From contig JACCXN010000020.1 in the NCBI GenBank assembly GCA_013696965.1, forward strand, positions 88,400-152,399: 64,000 nucleotides of DNA. Direction: 5' to 3'. The DNA is from Bacteroidota bacterium (lineage in GTDB: Bacteria; Bacteroidota; Bacteroidia; JACCXN01). Within the stretch, counting starts at the first letter, position 1; each line of letters begins with the position of its first letter. The translations under genes were made by a program, and so were the position numbers. The notes under the pieces were generated by a model. The model was given only the letters and a program-made list of their open reading frames with translations. It made no database searches and had not been told where the DNA came from. Positions 19,235-28,046 of this stretch are shown here, piece after piece.

Positions 19235-19681
19235 ATGGTTTTTTCTATTTTTTCTGATGAACATTTTATGAAAGAGGCTTTAAAAGAAGCGCATAAAGCA
19301 TTTGAAGCTGACGAGGTTCCAGTGGGAGCGATAATTGTTCATGATAATGAAATAATTGCAAGGGCTCACAATTTAACTGAAAGGTTAAATGATGTAACCG
19401 CTCATGCTGAAATGCAGGCAATTACCTCAGCTGCTGGCCACCTTGGCGGCAAATACCTTACTGAGTGCACCCTTTATGTTACTCTTGAACCCTGTGTGAT
19501 GTGTGCCGGGGCTAATTTTTGGGCCCAAATAAGTAGAATAGTTTATGGCGCAGAAGATCCAAAAAGAGGTTTTTTAAAAACCGGATATCCCCTACTCCAT
19601 CCTAAAACAACTCTTGTAGGTGGAATTTTAGCAAATGAAAGTCAGGAATTATTAAAATCCTTTTTTAAAAAAAAGAGGTGA
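19235..19681 (+). CDS. tadA: tRNA-specific adenosine deaminase
   Basis: A 148-aa zinc-dependent deaminase of the CMP/dCMP deaminase fold. Zinc and catalytic residues are H57-A-E59 and P86-C87-V-M-C90. It converts A34 to inosine in the tRNA-Arg(ACG) wobble position. Length and motif spacing fit TadA and not guanine or cytosine deaminases, although the two groups are close. It starts from the region divergent to aspS; a TAAGTTTG box at 19155-19162 inside that region could be its promoter, with a leader of about 65 bases. Confidence 0.93.
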   Translation: MVFSIFSDEHFMKEALKEAHKAFEADEVPVGAIIVHDNEIIARAHNLTERLNDVTAHAEMQAITSAAGHLGGKYLTECTLYVTLEPCVMCAGANFWAQISRIVYGAEDPKRGFLKTGYPLLHPKTTLVGGILANESQELLKSFFKKKR

Positions 19682-19772
19682 AAAAAGCTGATTCCTGAAA
19701 TCAAACTACAAAGAGAGTTTATTTAGGTTTGTTTAGTTTTGATAAAGCAACTATTAATAAAGTTTTTGCTGG

Positions 19773-20171
19773 CTAATACCTAATTAACAAATTTCCCTGC
19801 TCATCAATGTTGCACGCATTTCCTTGCGCATCAATAAATCCATCAGTTAACCTCCAAAGTTGGCCATTTGCCAATTTATACAGCTTTCCCTCGTAATATC
19901 TGTACATTCCCCCATCAATTGTTTCGAAAGTGTTGCCGTAAATCATTTCCCAGTTCTGGCCATCCTTGGATTTCATAACCTGATCCCCATCTAATTTATA
20001 CCACAAATTATCCGCCCCTTTCCATTTTTGTTCCAGAGATAGTTCCCATTCCTGATCTGTTTGAATACTTTGACGGGCTTGTTCGATTTTTACCTGGATT
20101 TGTCCGGAACTAAAGGTTGAATAAAATACACCTATAATTGCCAGGGCTAAAATTATTTTTCTCATTTGCAT
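19773..20171 (-). CDS. Small secreted protein of unknown function
   Basis: A 132-aa protein with an N-terminal signal peptide (hydrophobic stretch IILALAIIGVFYSTFSSG). The mature part is rich in Trp, Tyr and Gly and contains short aromatic repeats (LWYKLDG, MYRYYEGKLYKLANGQLWRL) that could form beta-strands. I do not recognise a family. The first Met is followed by a second at residue 3 (MRKIILA), which is the better start because it gives a normal signal peptide. It stands alone, converging with tadA and with an empty 400-bp region upstream. Confidence 0.6.
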   Translation of the reverse strand: MQMRKIILALAIIGVFYSTFSSGQIQVKIEQARQSIQTDQEWELSLEQKWKGADNLWYKLDGDQVMKSKDGQNWEMIYGNTFETIDGGMYRYYEGKLYKLANGQLWRLTDGFIDAQGNACNIDEQGNLLIRY

Positions 20172-20538
20172 CTATATTTAAAAAATTTGAAATCTTTTCT
20201 AATAGAAATGCAAAAAAACAGCCAGTAGACTAATTCAAAACCATAAATATCTATTTTCCCTCATAGTTTAATTTTTATTCCTTTTTAAAAAATACTTTTT
20301 ATAAAAACCATTATACAATCCTCTATTCACTTTGTGTAAATTTTTCCGCAATGCACCAAAGAGTATTAACAAAGAGATTTTCGTTTGGCTCGCTTTACAA
20401 TTTTTGATTAGAAAACCTTTAGTCAAATACTAATAAAAGAATGTTATAATGCCAAATACTTTGTTTTATATCTTAAAATTCCAACATACACATCATGCCA
20501 AATGATTAAAATCATATTATTTTGCTGATTTTCTTCGT
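20172..20538. other. Intergenic region, nothing recognised
   Basis: About 370 AT-rich bases separate the small secreted protein gene (minus strand) from the bacilliredoxin gene (plus strand). Both genes read away from it, so it must hold their promoters. I see no hairpin, repeat or coding frame worth naming apart from the -7 box at its right edge. Confidence 0.6.
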
Positions 20539-20546
20539 TATATTTG
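20539..20546 (+). promoter_or_regulatory. Bacteroidetes -7 box (TATATTTG) before the bacilliredoxin gene
   Basis: TATATTTG fits TAnnTTTG and lies 33 bases before ATG 20580. It overlaps the earlier in-frame TTG at 20544, so it argues for the ATG start. A TTTTG at 20520-20524 is only 14 bases upstream, shorter than the usual spacer. Confidence 0.5.
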
Positions 20547-20579
20547 CACACTCTATTATATTTAATTAAAACAAAAAAT

Positions 20580-20993
20580 ATGTATCCAGCAGAATTAGTA
20601 GCCCCAATGAAAACAGATTTAACATCAGCGGGTTTTGAAGAATTATTAACATCCCAAGCAGTAGACAATACATTAAACAGTAAATCCGGTACAGTATTAG
20701 TTGTTATAAACTCTGTTTGCGGATGCGCAGCAGGAAATGCACGTCCGGCAGTTAAAATGGCCGTGCAAAATAATAAGCGCCCTGATAAATTAACAACAGT
20801 ATTTGCAGGAGTAGACACAGAGGCTGTTGCTATGGCAAGAAAATTCATGTTGCCATACCCTCCCTCCTCCCCGGCAATTGCTCTATTTAAAGATGGGAAA
20901 CTGGTTCATTTTATTGAAAGGCACCATATCGAAGGAAAAGCAGCAACAATGATTGCTGATAACCTTAAAATGGCTTTTGATCAATATTGTTAA
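20580..20993 (+). CDS. Bacilliredoxin (BrxA/BrxB, YphP/YqiW family)
   Basis: A 137-aa thioredoxin-fold protein. The start MYPAELVAPMK and the redox motif C47-G-C49 are hallmarks of the family, which removes bacillithiol from mixed disulfides on proteins in Firmicutes and Bacteroidetes. The tail ends in DQYC, giving an extra C-terminal cysteine. ATG 20580 is chosen over an upstream TTG because a -7 box covers that codon and the family starts with MYP. The gene is monocistronic: a long hairpin lies 73 bases after the stop. Confidence 0.9.
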   Translation: MYPAELVAPMKTDLTSAGFEELLTSQAVDNTLNSKSGTVLVVINSVCGCAAGNARPAVKMAVQNNKRPDKLTTVFAGVDTEAVAMARKFMLPYPPSSPAIALFKDGKLVHFIERHHIEGKAATMIADNLKMAFDQYC

Positions 20994-21065
20994 ACACAAA
21001 TCAGATTAAATAAAAAAAGCCGGCTTAATTATAAGAGTCCACTGAAAAAGTCTATTAAGAAATTG

Positions 21066-21119
21066 TTAACTAAAAAAGGAGTAGAAAGATAAGTTTTTCT
21101 ACTCCTTTTTTTTAGTTAA
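21066..21119 (+). terminator. Long hairpin with poly-T, likely terminator of the bacilliredoxin gene
   Basis: The arms 21066-21087 and 21096-21119 pair over 22 bases (core GGAGTAGAAA with TTTCTACTCC), with an 8-base loop and a two-T bulge; the right arm contains eight Ts. The A/T-rich flanks make it work in both directions. It is unusually long for a terminator. Confidence 0.65.
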
Positions 21120-21580
21120 AGACTTCCACTAAAAAATTAAGCAAATAAAAAGCATTATAAAAAAAGCAATAGCTAAAGATTGCTTTAAACTTAATCGCTT
21201 TTTAAAAATTAATCAAAGAATGAGATGCTTTTTCAGCAAATCCGGCTTTTTTGTTTAATATTAAATAGAACAGGCTTAAAAATAAAAACTTAAGGAGATA
21301 AAAATTTGTTATTTTATTTTTATTTCCATTCTCCTTGTTGCATGACTTTATGAATAGTTTAGGCTTTGTTTTCGAATTGCATTCAAATTTTATATCTTTA
21401 GTTAAAGAGTGAATTTAGCAAATATCATCTTTTGAAAAGAAAAAAAGTGCTGAAACATTATCACCCGTATCATCTTTTTAATTTTCAACACTAAATTACT
21501 AATAAACAGCACATTAAAATTTTTGTCAATTTAAACAAGTAACTTTTTTATTAAATACATTTGAAACCTAAAATTTTAAT
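21120..21580. other. Intergenic region before the SET-domain gene
   Basis: About 460 AT-rich bases. No coding frame is supported. A TACATTTG box at 21556-21563, 17 bases before ATG 21581, fits the -7 consensus and is the likely promoter of the SET gene. Scattered AGCCGGCTT-like bits (about 21017 and 21239) do not form a clear hairpin. Confidence 0.5.
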
Positions 21581-22180
21581 ATGATTCATCCACATACAGA
21601 AATTAAATTTATTAATGACATAGTGGGCTACGGTGTTGTTGCAACGCAATTTATTCCTAAAGGAACAATAACCTGGGTAAAAGATAAATTAGATAGAACC
21701 TTTAGCCCTTCTGAGGTTGGTGAATTTGATGAAATTTACAAAGGCATCCTTGAAAAGTATTGTTATGTTGACAATAAAGGAAGCTATGTACTTTGTTGGG
21801 ATATTTCCCGCTTTGTAAATCACAGCTTTAACTCAAATTGCTTTTCAACAGCCTATGAATTTGAAATTGCTGTAAGGGATATTCATCCTGGGGAAGAGTT
21901 AACAGATGATTATGGTTATTTGAATGTAAAAGAACCATTTGAATGTATTCAAGAACATGGTTCAGAACGTACTCATGTTTTACCTGATGACTTATTAAAG
22001 TATCATCCAATATGGGATAAGAAAATAAAAGAAGGTTTTCAGTTTTTCAATGATGTTGAGCAGCCATTAATCAAATTACTTCCACAGGAGATTGTTGTTA
22101 AAGCTAAAAATATTGGCCACAAAAAGGAAGAATTGGAATCCATTCTTAATTGTTATTTTGACAGAAATAAGAAGCATTGA
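21581..22180 (+). CDS. SET-domain protein (lysine methyltransferase-like)
   Basis: A 199-aa protein. Residues 1 to about 110 form a SET domain: GYGVVATQFIPKGTITW, then RFVNHSFNSNC (the pseudoknot NHS motif that binds S-adenosylmethionine), then GEELTDDYGYL with the catalytic tyrosine. A mainly helical tail of about 80 residues follows. SET proteins methylate lysines; bacterial targets are seldom known, and this one could act on a ribosomal or other cytoplasmic protein. There is no post-SET cysteine cluster. It stands alone and converges with gatC. Confidence 0.85.
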   Translation: MIHPHTEIKFINDIVGYGVVATQFIPKGTITWVKDKLDRTFSPSEVGEFDEIYKGILEKYCYVDNKGSYVLCWDISRFVNHSFNSNCFSTAYEFEIAVRDIHPGEELTDDYGYLNVKEPFECIQEHGSERTHVLPDDLLKYHPIWDKKIKEGFQFFNDVEQPLIKLLPQEIVVKAKNIGHKKEELESILNCYFDRNKKH

Positions 22181-22288
22181 TTAATCTTATTAATCAACAA
22201 ACAGCAAACAAATTTTATAACAACCAAAAACCATTTGAAATTATAGGGCAAAGCTGAGCTTTAACTTAAAATTCAAACTACTTATTTC

Positions 22289-22585
22289 TTAAATTGGTTT
22301 TTCAAGCACTTTTGGGACTTTAAAATAATCAGAATCTTTTTTGGGGGCATTTTTTAGCGCTTCTATCTGGGTTAATGAAATTATTGCTTCATCTTCACGC
22401 ATTACATTAAACTCATCCGTCATGTATATTAAGGGTTCTACATTTTCTGTATCCAGTTCATTTAGTTTTTCAACGAAAGTAAGAATGTTGTTTAAATCTT
22501 TGGTTATTTCATCCTTTGCTTGTTTATCAAATTCGAGCCTGGAAAGATGTGCCAGGTGATCAACCATTTTATCGTCTATTTTCAT
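22289..22585 (-). CDS. gatC: Asp-tRNA(Asn)/Glu-tRNA(Gln) amidotransferase subunit C
   Basis: A 98-aa protein with the family start (MVDHLAHLSRLEFD), the LNNILTFVEKLNELDT helix and the conserved acidic MREDE. GatC wraps around GatA and GatB and stabilises the enzyme that amidates misacylated Asp-tRNA(Asn) or Glu-tRNA(Gln). gatA and gatB are not in this window, as is common in Bacteroidetes. It follows the acyltransferase gene by 30 bases on the minus strand and is probably co-transcribed with it. Confidence 0.92.
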   Translation of the reverse strand: MKIDDKMVDHLAHLSRLEFDKQAKDEITKDLNNILTFVEKLNELDTENVEPLIYMTDEFNVMREDEAIISLTQIEALKNAPKKDSDYFKVPKVLEKPI

Positions 22586-22615
22586 GTTGATTTCAAGTAT
22601 AATTTTAATTGGTTT

Positions 22616-23368
22616 TTATTTTTCTTTTTCAAGGAACTCTGCCATTTTATTGTCAAGTACAGTATAAACCTGCTCTTTAATTTGAGTCATATTCTTTTCA
22701 TTTACATCCTTGGTTGAAATGGCTTTATGAACATAAATTGTTGATGTTCCCGGGCCGCAAGGAGAACTCCAGAAGGAACCATTTCCAAAAATTTTCCAAT
22801 TACTTAAATAAGAAACAGGAACAAGGGGAACTTGTTTTTCAATTGCAAGTTTAAAAGGACCGTTTTTAAAGGGAGATAAACGGGGAGCAATTTTGGAAAC
22901 TGTTCCCTCCGGGAAAATAATTATGCAATTTCCTTTATCAATCTTAATGCCCAATTGAAGGAATGAGCGATGTGAGGCTGCTTTGCTTTTACGGTCAACA
23001 AGAATATGCATTGTTTTGAAGAAGCCTTTAAAAATAGGTATTTTTCCAAGTTCCTGTTTTCCCATAAAAATAAAATAATCAGGGAAAACACTATAAGCAA
23101 GAATGATATCAAGGAAAGAAGTATGATTTGGACAAATTACATAAGGGGGAGATGGAAGTTCCTCTTCAAAGGTAATTTTTACATTAATTGCCGAACTAAA
23201 GGTTATATATTTAGCCCATACCTGGAAAATCCAGAATGCTCTAGGAAGCCTTTTGTCGTTTAAAAAACACCAATAAAAAAACGGATAAATAAGCAAGAGG
23301 GAGAAACAGAAATTTACAATAACATAAATTTTCCAACACACTTGAAATACTTTGGTAATCTTGTTCAA
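22616..23368 (-). CDS. plsC: 1-acyl-sn-glycerol-3-phosphate acyltransferase
   Basis: A 250-aa membrane-associated acyltransferase. An N-terminal hydrophobic helix is followed by the HX4D catalytic motif NHTSFLD and the substrate-binding motif FPEGTVS, the order and spacing of PlsC. It adds the second acyl chain to lysophosphatidic acid in phospholipid synthesis. Other members of the superfamily (for example lyso-ornithine lipid acyltransferases) share these motifs, so the acceptor is not fully certain. It lies upstream of gatC on the same strand. Confidence 0.87.
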   Translation of the reverse strand: MNKITKVFQVCWKIYVIVNFCFSLLLIYPFFYWCFLNDKRLPRAFWIFQVWAKYITFSSAINVKITFEEELPSPPYVICPNHTSFLDIILAYSVFPDYFIFMGKQELGKIPIFKGFFKTMHILVDRKSKAASHRSFLQLGIKIDKGNCIIIFPEGTVSKIAPRLSPFKNGPFKLAIEKQVPLVPVSYLSNWKIFGNGSFWSSPCGPGTSTIYVHKAISTKDVNEKNMTQIKEQVYTVLDNKMAEFLEKEK

Positions 23369-23523
23369 TTTTATTGTTTTTTCATTTTATTTTCTCTCTT
23401 CAAAATTAAGATAAAAACCTTAAATAGTGGAATCAATTAACAAGCAATTGAAAAAACTGCCTTTTAAGATTTAAATTTTCTAATTTTACTTTTATTTTTC
23501 ACTTTTAATTTACTTTTATTCAA

Positions 23524-24492
23524 ATGGCAAGAATATTAACTGGTGTTCAGAGCACAGGAGTACCTCACCTAGGAAATATTTTGGGGGCAATTATTCCTGC
23601 TATCCGTTTATCTGAAAACCCTGAAAACGAATCTCTTTTTTTTATTGCCAATCTTCATTCTCTTACAACCCTTAAAGATCCCACTATTTTAAAACACAAC
23701 ACCATGGCAACTGCAGCTGCCTGGCTTGCATTTGGTTTTAACACAGAAAAAAATATTTTTTACAGGCAATCTGATGTAACCGAAGTTTGTGAACTTACCT
23801 GGTATTTAAACTGTTTTACACCTTTTCCAATGTTAGCCAATGCGCATTCCTTTAAGGATAAATCAGAACGACTGGCAGATGTTAATGCTGGTTTGTTTAC
23901 CTATCCGGTATTAATGGCTGCGGATATTATTATGTATGATGCGCAAGTGGTTCCTGTTGGAAAAGACCAACTTCAACATCTTGAAATGACGCGGGATATT
24001 GCAGGCAGTTTTAATCATCATTATGGAGATACATTTGTTTTACCTGAACCCCGTATCGATGAGCAAGTAATGACAGTACCTGGAATTGACGGGCAAAAAA
24101 TGAGTAAGTCTTATAATAATTACATCAATATTTTTCTTCCAGATAAAGAATTAAAAAAAGTAGTATTATCCATAGTTACGGATAGCACACCATTGGAGGC
24201 ACCAAAAAACCCAGATACTTGCAATGTATTTGCCCTGTATAAATTACTTGCCACTGAGGAGCAGATAACCCATATGAGAAACAAATACACAGCAGGAAAT
24301 TACGGTTATGGCCATGCAAAAAATGAATTATTTGAATTAATTGTTAAAAAATTCAAGCAGGAAAGGTTGCTTTTCGATTATTATATGAACGATCAAAAAG
24401 CCCTTGAGGAAAAACTACAAAAAGGCGCTGCAAAGGCAAGAATTATTGCAAGGCAAGTGCTTGAAAGGGTTAGAACGAAAATCGGGTATTAA
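23524..24492 (+). CDS. trpS: Tryptophanyl-tRNA synthetase
   Basis: A 322-aa class I synthetase of normal length. The HIGH-type signature is PHLGN (H15) inside TGVQSTGVPHLGNILGA, and the KMSKS loop is present exactly as KMSKS, followed by YNNYI. The NAHSFKDK and PVGKDQLQHLE blocks are also typical. It charges tRNA-Trp. The gene is alone; a gamma carbonic anhydrase gene follows after 71 bases on the same strand. Confidence 0.97.
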   Translation: MARILTGVQSTGVPHLGNILGAIIPAIRLSENPENESLFFIANLHSLTTLKDPTILKHNTMATAAAWLAFGFNTEKNIFYRQSDVTEVCELTWYLNCFTPFPMLANAHSFKDKSERLADVNAGLFTYPVLMAADIIMYDAQVVPVGKDQLQHLEMTRDIAGSFNHHYGDTFVLPEPRIDEQVMTVPGIDGQKMSKSYNNYINIFLPDKELKKVVLSIVTDSTPLEAPKNPDTCNVFALYKLLATEEQITHMRNKYTAGNYGYGHAKNELFELIVKKFKQERLLFDYYMNDQKALEEKLQKGAAKARIIARQVLERVRTKIGY

Positions 24493-24563
24493 AGATTTTC
24501 TAATTCATTAAAATAAGTCAAAACTTAAAAATCATTAAAATTTTACCTGTAACTGATAAAACA

Positions 24564-25076
24564 ATGGCCCTTATAAAAACTGTAAACGGAAAAGAACCCC
24601 AATTTGGAGAAAATTGCTTTTTAACTGAAAATGCTACTGTTGTGGGCGATGTAATTATGGGGAATGACTGTAGTATTTGGTTCAATGCGGTGGTAAGGGG
24701 CGATGTAAACAGCATTCGCATTGGAAACAAAGTAAATATTCAAGATGGAGCTGTTATTCACTGCACTTATCAAAAAACCACTGTTAACATTGGTAATAAT
24801 GTTTCAATAGGTCACAATGCAATTGTTCATGGATGTTTAATTGAGGACAATGTATTAGTTGGTATGGGAGCCATTGTAATGGATAATTGCGAAATTGGGT
24901 CCAATACAATTATTGCAGCGGGAGCAGTTGTACTGGAGGGAACAAAAGTTCCTGCAGGTTGTATTTTTGCTGGTGTTCCGGCAAAAAAAGTCAAGGATAT
25001 AAAACAGGAATTAATTACAGGTGAAATTAACCGAATAGCAGATAATTACCTTAAATATTCCAGCTGGTTTAAATAA
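24564..25076 (+). CDS. Gamma carbonic anhydrase family protein (left-handed beta-helix)
   Basis: A 170-aa hexapeptide-repeat protein. Residues about 20 to 145 are repeats of the [LIV]-G-x4 type (VVGDVIMGNDCSIWFNAVVRGD, VSIGHNAIVHGC) that fold into a left-handed beta-helix. The metal-binding histidines of the family are visible in VIHC and in SIGHNAIVHG. Members (YrdA/PaaY/CaiE) are trimers; some hydrate CO2 and others have metabolic or repair roles, so the reaction here is open. It converges with the methyltransferase gene three bases away. Confidence 0.88.
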   Translation: MALIKTVNGKEPQFGENCFLTENATVVGDVIMGNDCSIWFNAVVRGDVNSIRIGNKVNIQDGAVIHCTYQKTTVNIGNNVSIGHNAIVHGCLIEDNVLVGMGAIVMDNCEIGSNTIIAAGAVVLEGTKVPAGCIFAGVPAKKVKDIKQELITGEINRIADNYLKYSSWFK

Positions 25077-25079
25077 AAA

Positions 25080-25937
25080 CTAAGCGATTTCAATCCAATA
25101 GGAACCACCGTGTTTTTCAACATTTTTCATGTTTGGATGCTCCCAAACTGAGCTTAAAATTTTGCTTAATTCCTTATCTTCAGAAATAAAATAATTTGGT
25201 AAAATAGTTTTGTATTTACCGGGGTTAGCAAGGATGAAAGAAGCAAGGATATACTGTTCATTGTAAAACCTGTCACACATAAACTGGGGATAATCATAGG
25301 GAAGATAAATGTCATGAATATGTACAATTACTCCTTTTTTTAACCTGGGTAACAATTCTAAGAAACAAACGGTTACATCAGAATTTGGAAAACAACGGTG
25401 AGAATTATCAATAAAAAGCATATCGTTCTCATTAAGGCTATCCACAATAAAATCCAGATTACTGATGCTCTCAACGGGTTGCCGGATTACTTTATCTGCC
25501 AGATGATCAATATGTGCCCTTGGATAAGGATCAATTGAGGTTATTTTGGTGTTAAGCTGGTTATCCAGTATACTTTTTCTTGCAACTTTAGTTGAGTTTC
25601 CAGAACCTATTTCAATATATTGAGCTGGTTTTTTCCTGGCAATTAAACCATATAAACCAATAATATCAAGCCCGGGTAAAAAACCATTATTCCAGGCAGG
25701 TTTATTTTCATCCCTTTCCTTACTTGAATCATTAATTTTAAAAAAAACCTCTTTTAATCCACAAAAGAAATTTAAATTATTTTCATATTCCTGCCTGTTG
25801 GAATTAATACTGTCATAAAGAAGTTTGTGAGGAGCTTTTCCATGCCCATACCGTGGCTTGGAATCAACTTTATAATCAAGGTGTATGGATTGGAACCTGG
25901 AGGATAGAAAATGATAAGCTGCCTTTAATTTACTCAT
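25080..25937 (-). CDS. Class I SAM-dependent methyltransferase (Methyltransf_24 type)
   Basis: A 285-aa protein. YIEIGSGNSTKVARKSI is the SAM-binding glycine loop, TSIDPYPRAHID ends in the acidic strand, and NDMLFIDNSHRCF plus VHIHDIYLPYDYP form the later active-site strands of the cephalosporin hydroxylase/methyltransferase-24 group. Such enzymes often modify sugars or O-antigens, but no substrate can be assigned. It lies 68 bases upstream of the end of the murI side, on the same strand, with no clear operon partner. Confidence 0.82.
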   Translation of the reverse strand: MSKLKAAYHFLSSRFQSIHLDYKVDSKPRYGHGKAPHKLLYDSINSNRQEYENNLNFFCGLKEVFFKINDSSKERDENKPAWNNGFLPGLDIIGLYGLIARKKPAQYIEIGSGNSTKVARKSILDNQLNTKITSIDPYPRAHIDHLADKVIRQPVESISNLDFIVDSLNENDMLFIDNSHRCFPNSDVTVCFLELLPRLKKGVIVHIHDIYLPYDYPQFMCDRFYNEQYILASFILANPGKYKTILPNYFISEDKELSKILSSVWEHPNMKNVEKHGGSYWIEIA

Positions 25938-26004
25938 GCTTTATTATTTATTTTTCTTTGAAATTATATTTTTTAAAATACAATAAAAAGGATTGATGTT
26001 AGGA

Positions 26005-26817
26005 CTATTTCCAAATGGAAACTTCTTCCAGATGAATTTTATTTTTAAAGAAAAAACGAGTGCTTTGTTCAAATGAATCAGTAAAATCAGAAACATAAAA
26101 ATGATGGTTCAGGTTTTTTCCCTGATTAAGCATTTTTTTTTCTGCTAAATTTTTTTTTACATGCTGTGCTACAATTTCCGCTGAATCTAAAATATTTACA
26201 TTCTTTTTATAAAACTCTTCAATCTCTTGTTTTATTAAAGGATAATGTGTGCAAGCAAGAATAAGGGAATCGATATTTTTTAATTTAGCTTTACTCAGGT
26301 AGGAGTTAATTATGCTTTTGCTGATTTTATTATTGAACAGCCCCTCCTCGATCATTGGCGCAAGTAAAGGAGTTGCAAGGGAGGCCACTTTAATATTTTG
26401 ATTCACCTGATTTATTTTAGTGGCATAAACGTTTGATTTAATTGTTCCTTTGGTTCCAATTACACCAATTGAGCCAGCTCCGGAAGCAGTAACTTTTTCA
26501 ACTACCGGATCAATAACATTAAAAACAATGGCTTTATCTGCTACAAAATCCTTAACTGTTTCATAAGCCTGAGAGGAAGCAGTATTGCATGCAATTACTA
26601 TTGCCTTACAATTATTGTCAATTAGGAATTTAGCAATTCTTATGCTATAGTATTTAATAGAATCCGGGGATTTGTCACCATAAGGAAAGTGAGCAGTGTC
26701 GCCAAAATAAATAAGTTGTTCATTGGGTAGTATTTTATTTATGGCGTTTGCTACAGTAAGTCCCCCAATACCTGAATCGAATATTCCAATTGGTTGTTTT
26801 GAATTTGTTGTTCTCAA
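26005..26817 (-). CDS. murI: Glutamate racemase
   Basis: A 270-aa enzyme that makes D-glutamate for peptidoglycan. GIFDSGIGGLTV (D14), the first catalytic cysteine in ACNTASS, and the second in LACTHYP are in their usual places. Length is normal. It is the last gene of the long minus-strand envelope cluster, but a strong terminator hairpin at 26841-26862 separates it from the two OmpH/Skp genes, so it may have its own transcript. Confidence 0.97.
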   Translation of the reverse strand: MRTTNSKQPIGIFDSGIGGLTVANAINKILPNEQLIYFGDTAHFPYGDKSPDSIKYYSIRIAKFLIDNNCKAIVIACNTASSQAYETVKDFVADKAIVFNVIDPVVEKVTASGAGSIGVIGTKGTIKSNVYATKINQVNQNIKVASLATPLLAPMIEEGLFNNKISKSIINSYLSKAKLKNIDSLILACTHYPLIKQEIEEFYKKNVNILDSAEIVAQHVKKNLAEKKMLNQGKNLNHHFYVSDFTDSFEQSTRFFFKNKIHLEEVSIWK

Positions 26818-26830
26818 GGCCTAAAAATGA

Positions 26831-26862
26831 ATAAAAAAAAATCCCGGAAGAAATTCCGGGAT
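26831..26862 (-). terminator. Rho-independent terminator after the OmpH/Skp genes
   Basis: A perfect 9-bp stem (ATCCCGGAA with TTCCGGGAT, 26841-26849 and 26854-26862) has a four-base loop. On the minus strand it is followed by a run of eight or more Ts (26831-26840). It lies 17 bases after the stop of the second OmpH/Skp gene and ends the envelope transcript. Confidence 0.88.
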
Positions 26863-26879
26863 CAAAAATAAGAGCTTTT

Positions 26880-27386
26880 TTATTTAATGCCCATTTTCTT
26901 TTTCACCAGGGGCAAAATATCGTCTGATTCTGGAGAGTACAGTAACATTCCTGCTCCTGAGTCAAACACATAGGTGTACTTGTTTTCTTTTGCCACCTCA
27001 TTGATTGCAGCTTTAGCTTTTTCGATCATTGGCTGAAGAAGGTCGTTTTCCTTTTTCTGAAGATCTTCCTGTGCAGTTGTTTGAAAATCTTTAATTCTGC
27101 TTTCAAGATCAGTGATTTCTTTCACTTTTGTCTTTTTAATAGCATCGGATAACATAGCCTCTTTTGATTGGTAATCCTGTACTTTAGATTCCCATTCAGC
27201 ATTCATTGTCTTCAATTGGCTTTCAAGTTGCTTTGCATAGTCTTGAATGGAAGTTTCAGCTGTTTTTCTTTCAGGCATGGCCAATAATAATTCATTAGAA
27301 TCAACATGTCCAAATTTTTGGGCTATGGCCTCTAGTGAAAAAGCAGCAGTTGCTAGTACTATCGCCAGTGTTAAAATTTTTTTCAT
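26880..27386 (-). CDS. OmpH/Skp family periplasmic chaperone (second copy)
   Basis: A 168-aa protein with a signal peptide cut after SLEAIA. The mature part starts QKFGHVDSNELLLAMPE and continues as a long charged coiled coil (KQLESQLKTMNAEWESKVQDYQ region), the tentacle structure of Skp. It should hold unfolded outer-membrane proteins on their way to BamA. It lies 47 bases after a paralogue at 27434-27952, as in most Bacteroidetes genomes, and just before a strong terminator. Confidence 0.9.
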   Translation of the reverse strand: MKKILTLAIVLATAAFSLEAIAQKFGHVDSNELLLAMPERKTAETSIQDYAKQLESQLKTMNAEWESKVQDYQSKEAMLSDAIKKTKVKEITDLESRIKDFQTTAQEDLQKKENDLLQPMIEKAKAAINEVAKENKYTYVFDSGAGMLLYSPESDDILPLVKKKMGIK

Positions 27387-27433
27387 TCTTTGTAAATGGT
27401 TTAAGGTTAATTTGAGGGTTAATTTATAAATTT

Positions 27434-27952
27434 TTATTTAACTGCATCCAGAATTTCATCACTTTTGTCAAATTTGGGATTCGTATATAACATAGTCAGA
27501 GATCCAGCCTTATCAAATACTACCATTAATCTTTCCTTGGTTGCAAGTTCCTGAATTGCATTGTAAACTTTGTCCTGAACTGGTTTTACTAGTTCCTGTC
27601 GCTTTTTAAACAGGTCTCCGTCCACACCGAAACGTTGTTTTTGGAGTTCTTTGGCTTCCTTTTCTTTTGTGATGATTTCATTTTCACGCTTTTTTCTCAT
27701 TTCTTCAGTCAAAAGGATTTGCTCTGCCTGATATGCTTTGTAAAGCTTATCAATTTCAGTGTATTTTGCTTCAATTTCTTTTTGCCATTGAACTGAGATC
27801 ATATCCAGTTGCTTTTGAGCGGAGTTATAATCGGGCAATTTGGCAAGAATGTATTCAGTATCCACAAAAGCGAATTTTTGTGCGAATGTAACAGTTGAAC
27901 AGGCCACTAAAAAAGTGAGAACTAAAGCTGTTTTTTTTATTGAATTTTTCAT
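27434..27952 (-). CDS. OmpH/Skp family periplasmic chaperone (first copy)
   Basis: A 172-aa protein with a signal peptide ending ...STVTFA. The mature start QKFAFVDTEYILAKLPDYN and the long Lys/Glu-rich coiled coil identify it as Skp-like. It is encoded 94 bases after bamA, with which it should work in outer-membrane protein assembly. It differs enough from the next gene that the two are old paralogues and not a recent duplication. Confidence 0.9.
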   Translation of the reverse strand: MKNSIKKTALVLTFLVACSTVTFAQKFAFVDTEYILAKLPDYNSAQKQLDMISVQWQKEIEAKYTEIDKLYKAYQAEQILLTEEMRKKRENEIITKEKEAKELQKQRFGVDGDLFKKRQELVKPVQDKVYNAIQELATKERLMVVFDKAGSLTMLYTNPKFDKSDEILDAVK

Positions 27953-28046
27953 ATCCTTTGAACGTTTTTAATTAATGATAAATTATTGGATGGGTAAAAA
28001 AGTGCGTAAAAACATCCCATTTCTGGGGCGAAAATAAGCAAATTTT

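Noticed and set aside
26880-27952. Recent duplication of the OmpH/Skp gene
   Set aside because: The two proteins are clearly diverged and the pair is normal in Bacteroidetes, so it is not a novelty.
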